A stretch of 64,000 bases of DNA from assembly GCA_963818505.1 (NCBI GenBank), contig CAWFSJ010000005.1, positions 124,001 to 188,000 of the forward strand, written 5' to 3'. This document shows positions 21,805 through 30,202 of this stretch, in pieces. The position numbers and the translations under genes were made by a program. The number at the start of each line of letters is the position of its first letter. The first letter of the stretch is position 1. The DNA is from JADKAV01 sp963818505 (GTDB lineage: Bacteria > Actinomycetota > Actinomycetes > S36-B12 > UBA10799). A model generated the notes under the pieces. The model had not been told where the DNA came from. It did not search any database and was given only the letters and a program-made list of their open reading frames with translations.

Positions 21805-22845
21805 ATGCCGCAGGGTCCCCTGAAGATCGCCGCCGACCAGACCAACGAAGGCCTGCTCGATCAGATCAGGTCGCTCGTGGACTGTGAGCCGGGCGAGCGA
21901 CTCGATGCCCTTGTGTGCGCCGGGGTGCCGGAGATTCCGGCTACCCATGTGGTGCTCACGGGATCGATCGATGACGCACTCGATGCTTGGGACCTGCAGG
22001 CGCCTGCCCAGTCCCTCGGCGGAGCACTGTGGGTTGGCAGCAGTCAGGAGTCCGCGCCCACCATCGCAGCGTGGGTGGCCCTGCGCGTGCAGACTCCCAC
22101 CACACCACTGAGCGACTTGACCGACAGCAACCAGCGCGCTCTGCGGTGGTCCGTGGCAGCGGGGGCCCACGTGCAGCGTCACCACGCGGGGACAGCAGAA
22201 GTGAGCGAGGACGAGATCCGGGCCTGGCTGGATGAGCAACCCGAGGTCCGTGAACTCGGTCAGTCGATCGAGCGCCTGAATGCGGACACCGCCGACGCCA
22301 CCCTGGAGGCTGCCCAGCGGTTCCGCGGCGCGATCGCAGAACTCGACTCTTTGGCGAGCCTGCCAGTAGTCGGATCCAGTGCCTCGTTCGACGCGGCCCT
22401 GGCCGAGCAACTCCGGGTGGTCCAACTTTCAGGACTGCGCAGATGGCGCGCCGGCAAAGCAAGAGCGCAGAGTTGCAAAGCCACGGTGTCCTCGGCCCGC
22501 GAGCTCGCCGCGGACCGGCTGCGACAACTCATCGAGGCACGCCGGGTCGAGATGACGCAGCAGCGCCAGCAGGACGTCACCGACTCGGCCACTCAGGAAT
22601 GGGTGCACGAAGTGGCCGGGGCGCTCGATGCGCTCACACTTCCCGTGGAACCCTCCTTCGAGAAATCCCCGCGATCATGGACCGATCAGGCCACCGTGCC
22701 GCGTCGCTACATCCTGGTCAACCCCGCGCAGGCGGGCCTGTTCGAAAGCAGCGACATCCAGGTGCGCGAGTTGGATTCGGTACGGCAGGACTCGGCCCTG
22801 TGCCTGCTCGTGCAGTCGGGTTTCAGCCTGCCCGCATTGCGCTGA
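21805..22845 (+). CDS. Conserved-looking hypothetical protein, partner of DUF4388 gene
   Basis: I do not recognise this 346-aa protein. It is soluble, with a mixed alpha/beta N-terminal half and a long helical region (about 165-290) rich in Glu, Arg, Gln and Ala that could form a coiled coil (RLRQLIEARRVEMTQQRQQD). The C-terminus returns to strands (RRYILVNPAQAGLFESSDIQ). No catalytic motif is seen. ATG 21805 was chosen 10 bp after the DUF4388 stop; the extension to 21682 overlaps that gene. Confidence 0.7.
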   Translation: MPQGPLKIAADQTNEGLLDQIRSLVDCEPGERLDALVCAGVPEIPATHVVLTGSIDDALDAWDLQAPAQSLGGALWVGSSQESAPTIAAWVALRVQTPTTPLSDLTDSNQRALRWSVAAGAHVQRHHAGTAEVSEDEIRAWLDEQPEVRELGQSIERLNADTADATLEAAQRFRGAIAELDSLASLPVVGSSASFDAALAEQLRVVQLSGLRRWRAGKARAQSCKATVSSARELAADRLRQLIEARRVEMTQQRQQDVTDSATQEWVHEVAGALDALTLPVEPSFEKSPRSWTDQATVPRRYILVNPAQAGLFESSDIQVRELDSVRQDSALCLLVQSGFSLPALR

Positions 22846-22940
22846 ACTCCCCGGTCTCGACCACCCAGCAGGCCCATCTCCCGACCCGAAGGCGTCAGTG
22901 GTGCTTCGGGTTTGAGCGGGTGGCCTGGATCGGGCAGTCC

Positions 22941-23085
22941 GCGTACTTTTGCGGTTGAGAACGGCGCCTGGGTCGCCTTGATCAACCCGAAAGGGACGCA
23001 AATGTGTCCGAATCATCCGTATTCGGGGGTTCGTGGGCGTACCTTTCCGGTTGATCAAGGGGTGTCGCCAACCCGAGAAGTACGC
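22941..23085. repeat. Family-2 nested inverted repeat, full copy (145 nt)
   Basis: Outer arms GCGTACTTTTGCGGTTG (from 22941) and CAACCCGAGAAGTACGC (to 23085) are inverted. The second arms are 22976-22999 (CCTTGATCAACCCGAAAGGG and on) and 23038-23061, 22 of 24 positions complementary. A small CCGAAT/ATTCGG hairpin sits at the centre. It fills the space between the unknown gene and the RutE-like gene. Confidence 0.8.
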
Positions 23086-23210
23086 GACCCCGCTCAGCCA
23101 CCCGCGAGCGAACCCGACCGCCACCGGCCGGCCAGACTCCCCTCGCGACTCAGAAGGGCTCATTGGTTGAACGTTGAAATAAATCGGGCCTGGGCAGCGT
23201 TGCAGCCGAC

Positions 23211-23795
23211 ATGACGACGATCTCAGAATCCGTGGACACCCTCTTCGGCTCGGCGCACACCGCGTACTCCTTCAGCGCAGAACCCGTCTCCGATGCAACC
23301 CTGCAGCAGATCTACGAGACTGTCCGGTGGGCGCCAACAGCGATGAACAGCCAGCCGCTGCGCGTGGCCTTCGTTCGCTCCGCCGATGCCAGGACCGACC
23401 TCGTACCGCACCTGGCACCGGGCAATGTGGACAAGGTGAATTCAGCACCCGTGACGGCGATCCTGGCCTACGACAGTGACTGGCACGAGCACCTGCCGGC
23501 CCTTCAGCCCTACGCCAAAGACCCGCAAATCGCCTGGGAGGACCCCGCGCGACGCCTGCCGATGGCCCAGTTCAACGCGGCTGTCCAAGCCGGCTACTTC
23601 ATCCTGGGGGCCCGAGCACACGGCCTGGCGGCCGGTCCTATGGGCGGCTTCGACAAGGCCGGCGTGGATGCCACGTTCTTCCCCGACGGGCGTTGGCGGT
23701 CTGTGCTGCTGGTGAACCTGGGGCACCCGACCACAGACTCGTTCCGGCCCCGCATGCCCCGACTGGCGTTCAACGACGCCGCTGCGCTGCTCTGA
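23211..23795 (+). CDS. rutE: Malonic semialdehyde reductase-like nitroreductase-family protein
   Basis: The 194-aa flavoprotein is of the nitroreductase superfamily, RutE/HadB type: VRWAPTAMNSQPLRVAFV (about 39-56), NAAVQAGYFILGARAHGLAAGPMGGFD (core AGYFILGARAHGLA about 127-140) and an ending in RMPRLAFNDA. RutE-like enzymes reduce malonic semialdehyde to 3-hydroxypropionate with NAD(P)H; other small-molecule reductions are possible. No rut pyrimidine genes are nearby. Convergent with glgM, 13 bp apart. Confidence 0.8.
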   Translation: MTTISESVDTLFGSAHTAYSFSAEPVSDATLQQIYETVRWAPTAMNSQPLRVAFVRSADARTDLVPHLAPGNVDKVNSAPVTAILAYDSDWHEHLPALQPYAKDPQIAWEDPARRLPMAQFNAAVQAGYFILGARAHGLAAGPMGGFDKAGVDATFFPDGRWRSVLLVNLGHPTTDSFRPRMPRLAFNDAAALL

Positions 23796-23808
23796 GGCCG
23801 TTCAGCGC

Positions 23809-24981
23809 TTACCCCCCGTGGACGGCTTGGGCCGTCGCATACACCTCGACGGTCTTGGCCGCGATCGCGTCCCAACCGAAGTCCGAGATCGCCCGAGCGC
23901 GCCCAGCCTGCCCCATGGCCCGTGCTGCAGCAGGATCCGCGACCACCTCGTTGATCGCCGCCGCGAAGTCCGCTTCGAAACCAGCGGTGTCCTTCTCGTC
24001 GTAGTGGACGAGCAGGCCGGTCTGGGAATCCACCACCACCTCGGGGATTCCGCCAACATCGCTGGCCACCACGGGCGCCTCACATCCCATGGCCTCGAGG
24101 TTCACGATCCCGAGCGGCTCGTAGACACTCGGGCAGGCGAACACCAGGGCGTGACTCAGCAACTGCCGTACGTCGCTGCGGTCCAGATGCCCGTTCAACC
24201 AGTGGACACCCTCACGCAGCTGCTGAAGGCTGTCGATCGCCTCGGCCACCTCGGCACCCAATTCGGGGGTGTCCGGGGAGGCCGCGCACAGCACCAGCGG
24301 GACTGAATCGTCGAACTCCGCGGCCGCTCGCAACAGATGTGCGATGCCCTTCTGCCGGGTGATCCTGCCGACGAACAACACGTAGGGCTTCTCGGGGTCG
24401 ATCCCGTGACTGACAAGCGCGTCCACGTCGTCCACCTTGCGGTAGGCCTGCGTGTCGATGCCGTTGTGCACCACATGCACCCGGTCCGGATCCACGAACG
24501 GGTAGCAGTCGAGCACGTCTGCACGCATGCCAGCGCTCACGGCGATGATCGCGTCCGCGTTGTGGTAGGCCGTGTCCTCGACCCAGGAACTGATCGCGTA
24601 ACCGCCACCGAGCTGCTCACGCTTCCACGGCCGGCGCGGTTCGAGTGAGTGCGCGGTGATCACATGGGGGATGTCGTGCAGCAGCCCTGACAGGTGCCCG
24701 CCCAGATTCGCGTACCAGGTGTGAGAGTGCGCCACATCGCAGCCTGTCACCGAGTTGACCATCCCGAGATCCACGCCCAGGGTCTGCAGGGCAGCGTTCG
24801 CGTTACTCAGGTAGCCGGGCACGGCCTGGGCCGTGGCGTCCGAGCGGGGATCGCCGAAGCAGTGCACGTCCACCTCGATCAACTTGCGCAGCTCGGGGAC
24901 GAGGTGTTCCACGTGAACACCAGCCCCTCCGTAGATGTCGGGGGGCCATTCACGGGTCAGAATCGCGGTTCGCACACCCAT
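23809..24981 (-). CDS. glgM: Glycogen synthase / alpha-maltose-1-phosphate synthase (corynebacterial type)
   Basis: The 390-aa GT4 glycosyltransferase has REWPPDIYGGAGVHVEHLV (about 10-28), VHNGIDTQAY (about 167-176), the donor-site GRITRQKGI (about 200-208) and ESLGIVNLEA-like EPLGIVNLEAMGC (about 303-315). It is the counterpart of Rv1212c, which makes maltose-1-phosphate from ADP-glucose and glucose-1-phosphate. It is divergent from glgC, as in mycobacteria. Only 24 bp separate the two start codons, so promoters must overlap genes or transcripts are leaderless. Confidence 0.9.
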   Translation of the reverse strand: MGVRTAILTREWPPDIYGGAGVHVEHLVPELRKLIEVDVHCFGDPRSDATAQAVPGYLSNANAALQTLGVDLGMVNSVTGCDVAHSHTWYANLGGHLSGLLHDIPHVITAHSLEPRRPWKREQLGGGYAISSWVEDTAYHNADAIIAVSAGMRADVLDCYPFVDPDRVHVVHNGIDTQAYRKVDDVDALVSHGIDPEKPYVLFVGRITRQKGIAHLLRAAAEFDDSVPLVLCAASPDTPELGAEVAEAIDSLQQLREGVHWLNGHLDRSDVRQLLSHALVFACPSVYEPLGIVNLEAMGCEAPVVASDVGGIPEVVVDSQTGLLVHYDEKDTAGFEADFAAAINEVVADPAAARAMGQAGRARAISDFGWDAIAAKTVEVYATAQAVHGG

Positions 24982-25005
24982 AGGCTAGGGCGATTGTCTA
25001 ACGTG

Positions 25006-26235
25006 ATGCTTGTGAGAGAAGGTCCAAGCGTTCTAGGAATCGTGCTGGCCGGCGGCGAAGGCAAGCGACTGATGCCGCTGACCGCGGACCGTGCCAAACC
25101 AGCAGTCCCATTCGGGGGCGCCTATCGAATGATCGACTTCGTGCTCTCGAACCTGGTCAATGGCGGCTTCTCCCGCATCTGCGTCCTGACGCAGTACAAA
25201 TCCCACTCCCTGGACCGTCACATCACGACCACGTGGCGGATGTCCAACCTGATGGGCGACTACGTGACACCGGTTCCGGCCCAGCAGCGCCTGGGGCCAC
25301 GCTGGTACATGGGCTCGGCCGACGCGATCTACCAGTCCCTCAACCTGGTTTATGACGAGCGGCCCGACTACGTCGCGGTATTCGGCGCCGATCACATCTA
25401 CCGCATGGATCCCTGGCAGATGCTTGATCAGCACATGGAGTCCGGGGCCGGGGTCACTGTTGCGGGCATCCGGATGGCCCGCTCGGAGGCCAGCCCGTTC
25501 GGCGTGATCGAGACCGATGTCACCGGCCAGCGCATCACGGCATTCCACGAGAAGCCCGCAGACCCTCCGGCCATCCCCGACAGCCCCGACGAGTCCTACG
25601 TCTCGATGGGCAACTACATCTTCAGCACCGACGTACTCGTCGAAGCCTTGAAGATCGACGCTGGCGACGAGGGTTCGGTTCATGACATGGGCGGGAACAT
25701 CATCCCCATGCTGACCTCGCAGGGGCTGGCCCACGTCTACGACTTCTCCGACAACGAGGTGCCCGGGGTCACCGATCGAGACCGCGGGTATTGGCGCGAC
25801 GTGGGTTCGCTGGACGCCTACCACGACGCCCACATGGACCTTGTCAGCGTGCACCCGGTCTTCAACCTCTACAACCGCAAGTGGCCTATCCTGACCTACC
25901 TGCCGCCGTTGGCCCCGGCGAAGTTCGCTCTGGGCGGTAATGCCCATGAATCCATGGTCGGTGCCGGCTCGATCATCTCCGGCGGTCACGTGCGCCAGTC
26001 GGTGCTGTCGTTCGATGTAAGGGTGCAGGAGGGTGCCTTCGTCGAGGGTTCTGTGATCATGCCCGGGGTCAGGGTGGGCAGGAATGCCGTCATCCGCAGA
26101 GCCGTTATCGACAAATACGTGGATATCCCCGACGGCGTTCAGATCGGCGTGGACATCGAACGTGACCGCGAACGTTTCACAGTCAGTTCGGGCGGCATCG
26201 TGGTGATCGGCAAGGGCGCAATCATAGAACCCTGA
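25006..26235 (+). CDS. glgC: Glucose-1-phosphate adenylyltransferase
   Basis: The 409-aa enzyme makes ADP-glucose from ATP and glucose-1-phosphate. GIVLAGGEGKRLMPLT (about 11-26) is the nucleotidyltransferase signature, followed by AKPAVPFGG, a central VFGADHIYRMDP, and a C-terminal left-handed beta-helix with hexapeptide repeats (from about 310). ATG 25006 is taken; GTG 25012 aligns better with Rv1213 (MREVPHVLGIVL) and may be the real start. No ribosome-binding site is seen for either. It supplies GlgM. Confidence 0.93.
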   Translation: MLVREGPSVLGIVLAGGEGKRLMPLTADRAKPAVPFGGAYRMIDFVLSNLVNGGFSRICVLTQYKSHSLDRHITTTWRMSNLMGDYVTPVPAQQRLGPRWYMGSADAIYQSLNLVYDERPDYVAVFGADHIYRMDPWQMLDQHMESGAGVTVAGIRMARSEASPFGVIETDVTGQRITAFHEKPADPPAIPDSPDESYVSMGNYIFSTDVLVEALKIDAGDEGSVHDMGGNIIPMLTSQGLAHVYDFSDNEVPGVTDRDRGYWRDVGSLDAYHDAHMDLVSVHPVFNLYNRKWPILTYLPPLAPAKFALGGNAHESMVGAGSIISGGHVRQSVLSFDVRVQEGAFVEGSVIMPGVRVGRNAVIRRAVIDKYVDIPDGVQIGVDIERDRERFTVSSGGIVVIGKGAIIEP

Positions 26236-26247
26236 CGCCCGCGTCAG
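26232..26247. terminator. Hairpin containing both stop codons of glgC and HMG-CoA lyase gene
   Basis: CTGACGC and GCGTCAG are perfectly inverted around CC. The left arm contains the glgC TGA and the right arm contains the reverse complement of the opposite stop. It is short, so termination ability is uncertain. Confidence 0.45.
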
Positions 26248-27125
26248 TGGGGGAAACGGCCGGCCTTGGCAACGAGCCCGGGAGTCGGTCGGCCCAGTTG
26301 CTCACCCAGCCATTCGCTGGCGCGGCACAACTCGTCCAGGTCCAGACCCGTGGGGAATCCGGAACGCTCGAGCGCGTAGACCAGGTCCTCGGTGGCGATG
26401 TTGCCGGTTGCCCGTGGGGCGAACGGGCAACCCCCGATGCCTCCCAGCGACGCATCCAGAACCTCCACTCCCGCGTCGGCCGCGGCCAGCGCGCTCGCGT
26501 ACCCCGTGTTGCGGGTGTTGTGCACGTGTACCCGCAGGGGGACAGCGACAGCCTCCCGAACCGCGGTCAGGCGCTTATGAACGTCCTTGGGCACGGCGAC
26601 GCCGATCGTGTCCGCGATCGCGAGTTCATCGATGCCGGCTGCGGCGACCTGCTGGGCAACGTCCACAAGACGTGACACCTCGACCTCGCCCTCATAGGGG
26701 CAGCCAAACGATGCCGACAGCGTGACGCTGACGGGCAGCCCGGCGTCCTTGGCCCGTGGTGCGACAGCGGCCACCGCCGCGATGGCCCCAGCGGTGTCCA
26801 TCCCCTGGTTCTTCTCCGAGAAGGTGTCCGTGACCATGACGACGAGGTTGACCTCGCTCACCTGCGTCGCCATTGCCCGCTCGAACCCCCGCTCGTTGAG
26901 CACGAGACCGATGTAGGAGGCGACGTCGGGCCGCAGGCGATCCAGCACCGCCTCCGCATCGGCCATCTGCGGGACCCGCTTGGGGTTGACAAAACTGGCG
27001 ACCTCGATGCGGCGGGTTCCCGCTGCCAGGCACCGGTTGACGAACTCGACCTTCGTCCCGGTGTCGAACACGACGGCCTCGTTCTGCAGGCCGTCGCGCG
27101 GACCGACCTCGACGATCTGGATCAT
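26244..27125 (-). CDS. Hydroxymethylglutaryl-CoA lyase
   Basis: The 293-aa TIM-barrel enzyme cleaves HMG-CoA to acetyl-CoA and acetoacetate in leucine degradation. VEVGPRDGLQNE (about 5-16) holds the catalytic Arg and metal-binding Asp, RVHVHNTRN the His pair, and GGIGGCPFAPRATGN (about 230-244) the signature Cys. Its ATG overlaps the stop of the Dabb gene upstream (ATGA). No leucine-catabolism neighbours are present. Related 3-hydroxy-acyl-CoA lyases cannot be excluded. Confidence 0.9.
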   Translation of the reverse strand: MIQIVEVGPRDGLQNEAVVFDTGTKVEFVNRCLAAGTRRIEVASFVNPKRVPQMADAEAVLDRLRPDVASYIGLVLNERGFERAMATQVSEVNLVVMVTDTFSEKNQGMDTAGAIAAVAAVAPRAKDAGLPVSVTLSASFGCPYEGEVEVSRLVDVAQQVAAAGIDELAIADTIGVAVPKDVHKRLTAVREAVAVPLRVHVHNTRNTGYASALAAADAGVEVLDASLGGIGGCPFAPRATGNIATEDLVYALERSGFPTGLDLDELCRASEWLGEQLGRPTPGLVAKAGRFPH

Positions 27126-27403
27126 CGTGCCGAATCCACCACACTGCGCGATGCCAGTCGGGGGCGCAGCCAGGCGGCCACATCCACATGATCTGGATGT
27201 TCCAGGTACCCCGTGAGCCCGTCCGTGTCGGCGTGCGTCGAGATCAGAACCAGGTCCACAGCACCGGGGCGACCCAGGGAGTCCTCGAGAACCTCGATGG
27301 ACAGCAGTGCAGGCACCTTGGTCTCAAGGTCGCGCAGCCTGGTGACCGCTTCGGGCCTGTCGGCGGAATCGTGCAGTTTCATCATGACGACGTGCGTGAT
27401 CAC
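27122..27403 (-). CDS. Dabb-family (stress-responsive alpha/beta barrel) protein
   Basis: The 93-aa protein opens ITHVVMMKLHD and has a late HPDHVDVAAWLRP, both typical of the dimeric Dabb barrel. Function of such stand-alone Dabb proteins is mostly unknown. It is co-translated with HMG-CoA lyase by a 4-bp overlap. Confidence 0.82.
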   Translation of the reverse strand: MITHVVMMKLHDSADRPEAVTRLRDLETKVPALLSIEVLEDSLGRPGAVDLVLISTHADTDGLTGYLEHPDHVDVAAWLRPRLASRSVVDSAR

Positions 27404-27435
27404 GCCTCGATCGTACTGTCACCACCGCGGGTGCC

Positions 27436-27457
27436 CAGTCGCGCGTTCAAGCGACTG
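27436..27457 (-). terminator. Hairpin after pstB
   Basis: CAGTCGC (27436-27442) and GCGACTG (27451-27457) pair with an 8-nt loop, three bases beyond the pstB stop on the minus strand. It is the likely end of the pstSCAB transcript. Confidence 0.6.
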
Positions 27458-27460
27458 CGA

Positions 27461-28327
27461 TCAGCCGAAGCGACCGGAGATGTAGCCCTCGGTGCGCGTG
27501 TCCTTGGGGGTCATGAAGATCTCCTGGGTCGGACCGAACTCCACGAGGCGACCGTGTCGAACACCCTTGGCATCCACCTCGGCCGTGAAGAAGGCCGTGC
27601 GATCCGAGACCCGAGCTGCCTGCTGCATGTTGTGCGTCACGATCACGATCGTGAACTCAGTCGCCAGCTCGTGCATCAGATCCTCGATCTTCGCGGTCGC
27701 GATCGGGTCCAAAGAAGCACACGGCTCGTCCATAAGGATCACGTCCGGGTTGACCGCAATACAGCGTGCGATGCACAGGCGCTGCTGCTGTCCACCGGAC
27801 AATGCCATGCCGCTTGTATCCAGCTTGTCCTTGACCTCATCCCAAAGCGCCGCGCGCACCAAGGAACGCTCGACGATCTCGTCGAGGTCCTTCTTCTTCT
27901 CACCCAGCACCCTGGGTCCGTAGGCGATGTTGTCGTAGATGCTCTTGGGGAAGGGGTTGGGCTTCTGGAAGACCATCCCGATCCGGCGGCGCACCTCGAT
28001 GGGGTCGACGTCGCCGGAATAGATGTCCACCCCGTGGTACAGGACCTCACCGGCGACCCTGGCCCCCGGGATCAGGTCATTCATTCTGTTGAACGATCTG
28101 AGCAACGTGGTCTTCCCGCAGCCGGACGGTCCGATGAACGCCGTGATCTCGCGCTTGGCGATGGGCATGTTCACCTCGCGGACGGCCTCATAGTCCCCAT
28201 AGAAGACGTGGACGTTGCGCAGTTCCATCACCGTCTCGGTGACGGCTTCGGATGCAGCCGCCCGGCCGAACCTGGCGTCCGCGGCGGTACCGTCCTGCGT
28301 GGTCACTGTTCCTCCAACTTGAGTCAT
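27461..28327 (-). CDS. pstB: Phosphate ABC transporter ATP-binding protein
   Basis: The 288-aa ABC ATPase has Walker A GPSGCGKTT (about 67-75), MALSGGQQQRLCIAR (about 178-192) and Walker B ILMDEPCASLD (about 202-212). VFQKPNPFPKSIYDN is the usual PstB Q-loop stretch. ATG 28327 was chosen; an upstream frame to 28408 overlaps pstA. It powers high-affinity phosphate import by PstC/PstA. The first 35 residues are longer than in most PstB and look disordered. No phoU follows within the window. Confidence 0.95.
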   Translation of the reverse strand: MTQVGGTVTTQDGTAADARFGRAAASEAVTETVMELRNVHVFYGDYEAVREVNMPIAKREITAFIGPSGCGKTTLLRSFNRMNDLIPGARVAGEVLYHGVDIYSGDVDPIEVRRRIGMVFQKPNPFPKSIYDNIAYGPRVLGEKKKDLDEIVERSLVRAALWDEVKDKLDTSGMALSGGQQQRLCIARCIAVNPDVILMDEPCASLDPIATAKIEDLMHELATEFTIVIVTHNMQQAARVSDRTAFFTAEVDAKGVRHGRLVEFGPTQEIFMTPKDTRTEGYISGRFG

Positions 28328-28361
28328 TTCGCACTTCCCTGGATCGGGTATCGTTTCACAG

Positions 28362-29261
28362 TCACCACCGCCGCTGGAAGCGGTTCCGGAGGTAGATCGC
28401 AAAGGCATTCATGACTAGCAGGATGCCTAGCAGGATGATGCACAGCGCGGCTGCGAGGACCTGGAACTCCTCACGGGACTGCGAGATCCAGTTGTAGATC
28501 TGGATCGGCATCACCGTGTACGAGCTCATCAGCCCGTCGGGGTTGAACGTGATGAACGTGACCGCGCCCAACAACAGCAGCGGCGCTGCCTCCCCGATCG
28601 CCCTGGAGAGCGCGAGGATGGCGCCAGTGGCGATGCCCGGAATGGCCGCTGGCATCACCTGCCGCGAGACCGTTTGCCACTGGGTCGCACCCAATGCCAG
28701 AGAACCGGCACGAATCGACTGCGGTACGGCCCGGATGGCCTCGCGTGAGGAGATGATGACCACCGGAAGTACCAGCAGCGAGAGGGTCAGCGCCGCGGTG
28801 ATCACGGTCTGTCCCAGGGCAAGGGCCCGGGCGATGACGCCGAGTCCCAGGATGCCGTAGACGATGGAAGGAACGGCGGCCAGGTTCTGGATGTTGATCT
28901 CGACCAGCTTGTTGAAGCGCTTGGTCGGGTCGGCGTATTCCTCCAGGTAGATCGCCGCCATGACCCCCACGGGCAAACAGATGAACGCCGTGGTCACGAT
29001 CACCCAGATCGAGCCCATGATGGCCGACTGGGCGCCGGCCTTCTCGGGGAACCTGATGCTGGGCATGTTCTGCCACAGCGTGGGCGTCAGACCCGACCAA
29101 CCCTCATGGAACACGAATACCAGCAGGGCGGCCAGCGTGACGATTCCCACGGAGAGGGCTGCGAACAGCAACCAGCGGAAACCACGGTCCTTGAGCGGCG
29201 GACCGGTGTCCTGCAGGTCCTGCTTGACCTGCTCCCCGACCCCGGCGAACATCGTGCTCAT
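28362..29261 (-). CDS. pstA: Phosphate ABC transporter permease PstA
   Basis: The 299-aa inner-membrane permease has about six helices. The EAA loop reads GATQWQTVSRQVMPAAIPGIATG (core QVMPAAIPGIATG about 214-226) and YLEEYADPTKRFNKLVE (about 105-121) is the PstA-type segment. Its ATG overlaps the pstC stop by 4 bp. With PstC it forms the phosphate channel. Confidence 0.94.
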   Translation of the reverse strand: MSTMFAGVGEQVKQDLQDTGPPLKDRGFRWLLFAALSVGIVTLAALLVFVFHEGWSGLTPTLWQNMPSIRFPEKAGAQSAIMGSIWVIVTTAFICLPVGVMAAIYLEEYADPTKRFNKLVEINIQNLAAVPSIVYGILGLGVIARALALGQTVITAALTLSLLVLPVVIISSREAIRAVPQSIRAGSLALGATQWQTVSRQVMPAAIPGIATGAILALSRAIGEAAPLLLLGAVTFITFNPDGLMSSYTVMPIQIYNWISQSREEFQVLAAALCIILLGILLVMNAFAIYLRNRFQRRW

Positions 29262-30196
29262 TCGTACACCTCACGGTATTTGCGCACCATACGGATGCTG
29301 AACATGTTCATCACCAGGGTCATCAGGAACAGCAACGCACCAACGGCGAAGATCGTCTGGTACCCGATGGATCCCGTCGGCTGGTCTCCCGAGCCGGCGG
29401 CCGCGATGAAGGACGTCATGGTTTGCATGCCGTCCAGGACGTTGAGGCTGAGGTTCGGCTGCAGACCCGCCGCAACTGCGACGATCATCGTCTCTCCGAT
29501 GGCGCGCGAGATACCGAGCACAAACGCGGCCACGATGCCCGAGAGTGCAGCCGGGACGACCACCTTCAACGTCACCTGACGCTTGCTCGAACCGAGCGCG
29601 TACGCACCCTCGCGCAGCCCGCGCGGGACCGCGGACATTGCGTCCTCGGACAACGACGCGATGGTGGGGATGATCATCACACCGATGACCAGACCTGCCG
29701 ACAACGCGTTGAACACCTCGGTCTGTGGCCAGATGTTCTGCAGCAGCACCTGAGTTACGAACTCAAGTGCGAAGAAGCCGAAGATCACTGTGGGGATACC
29801 TGCCAGGATCTCCAGAATCGGCTTGAGGATCCGGCGCGTGCGGTCCGCGGCGTACTCCGAGAGGTACATCGCGGTCAGAACGCCGATTGGCAGTGCCACA
29901 ATGCACGCGATGCCGGTGATGATCAAGGTTCCCGCCACTAGCGGAAGCACCCCGAACTCCGGATCCGCGAACAGCGGCGACCATTCAGTCCCGAACAGGA
30001 AGTCCGTCACCGGAACCGTCTGGAAGAACTGGAAGGCCGGGATGAACAGCGCCCAGAGGATTCCGAGGGTCGTCAGGATGGAGACGGCGGCGCATGCCAC
30101 CAGCAGGACCTTGATGGCCTTCTCTCCGTAGCGCGGACTTGACCGCTGCAGGGAGAACTCTGTGCTCCCTGCAGCGGTCAGTGTTGTTGAGTCCAT
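29258..30196 (-). CDS. pstC: Phosphate ABC transporter permease PstC
   Basis: The 312-aa permease has about six to seven helices and the PstC signatures FLFGTEWSP (about 68-76), MYLSEYAADRTRRILKP (about 119-135) and an EAA loop LGSSKRQVTLKVVVPAALSG (about 210-229). It sits 6 bp after pstS and overlaps pstA. Confidence 0.94.
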   Translation of the reverse strand: MDSTTLTAAGSTEFSLQRSSPRYGEKAIKVLLVACAAVSILTTLGILWALFIPAFQFFQTVPVTDFLFGTEWSPLFADPEFGVLPLVAGTLIITGIACIVALPIGVLTAMYLSEYAADRTRRILKPILEILAGIPTVIFGFFALEFVTQVLLQNIWPQTEVFNALSAGLVIGVMIIPTIASLSEDAMSAVPRGLREGAYALGSSKRQVTLKVVVPAALSGIVAAFVLGISRAIGETMIVAVAAGLQPNLSLNVLDGMQTMTSFIAAAGSGDQPTGSIGYQTIFAVGALLFLMTLVMNMFSIRMVRKYREVYE

Positions 30197-30202
30197 GTCG
30201 GG

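Noticed and set aside
23784..23808. A further convergent hairpin between the RutE-like gene and glgM
   Set aside because: GCGCTG/CAGCGC gives only 6 bp around a 13-nt loop and does not include both stops; too weak to list as a terminator.
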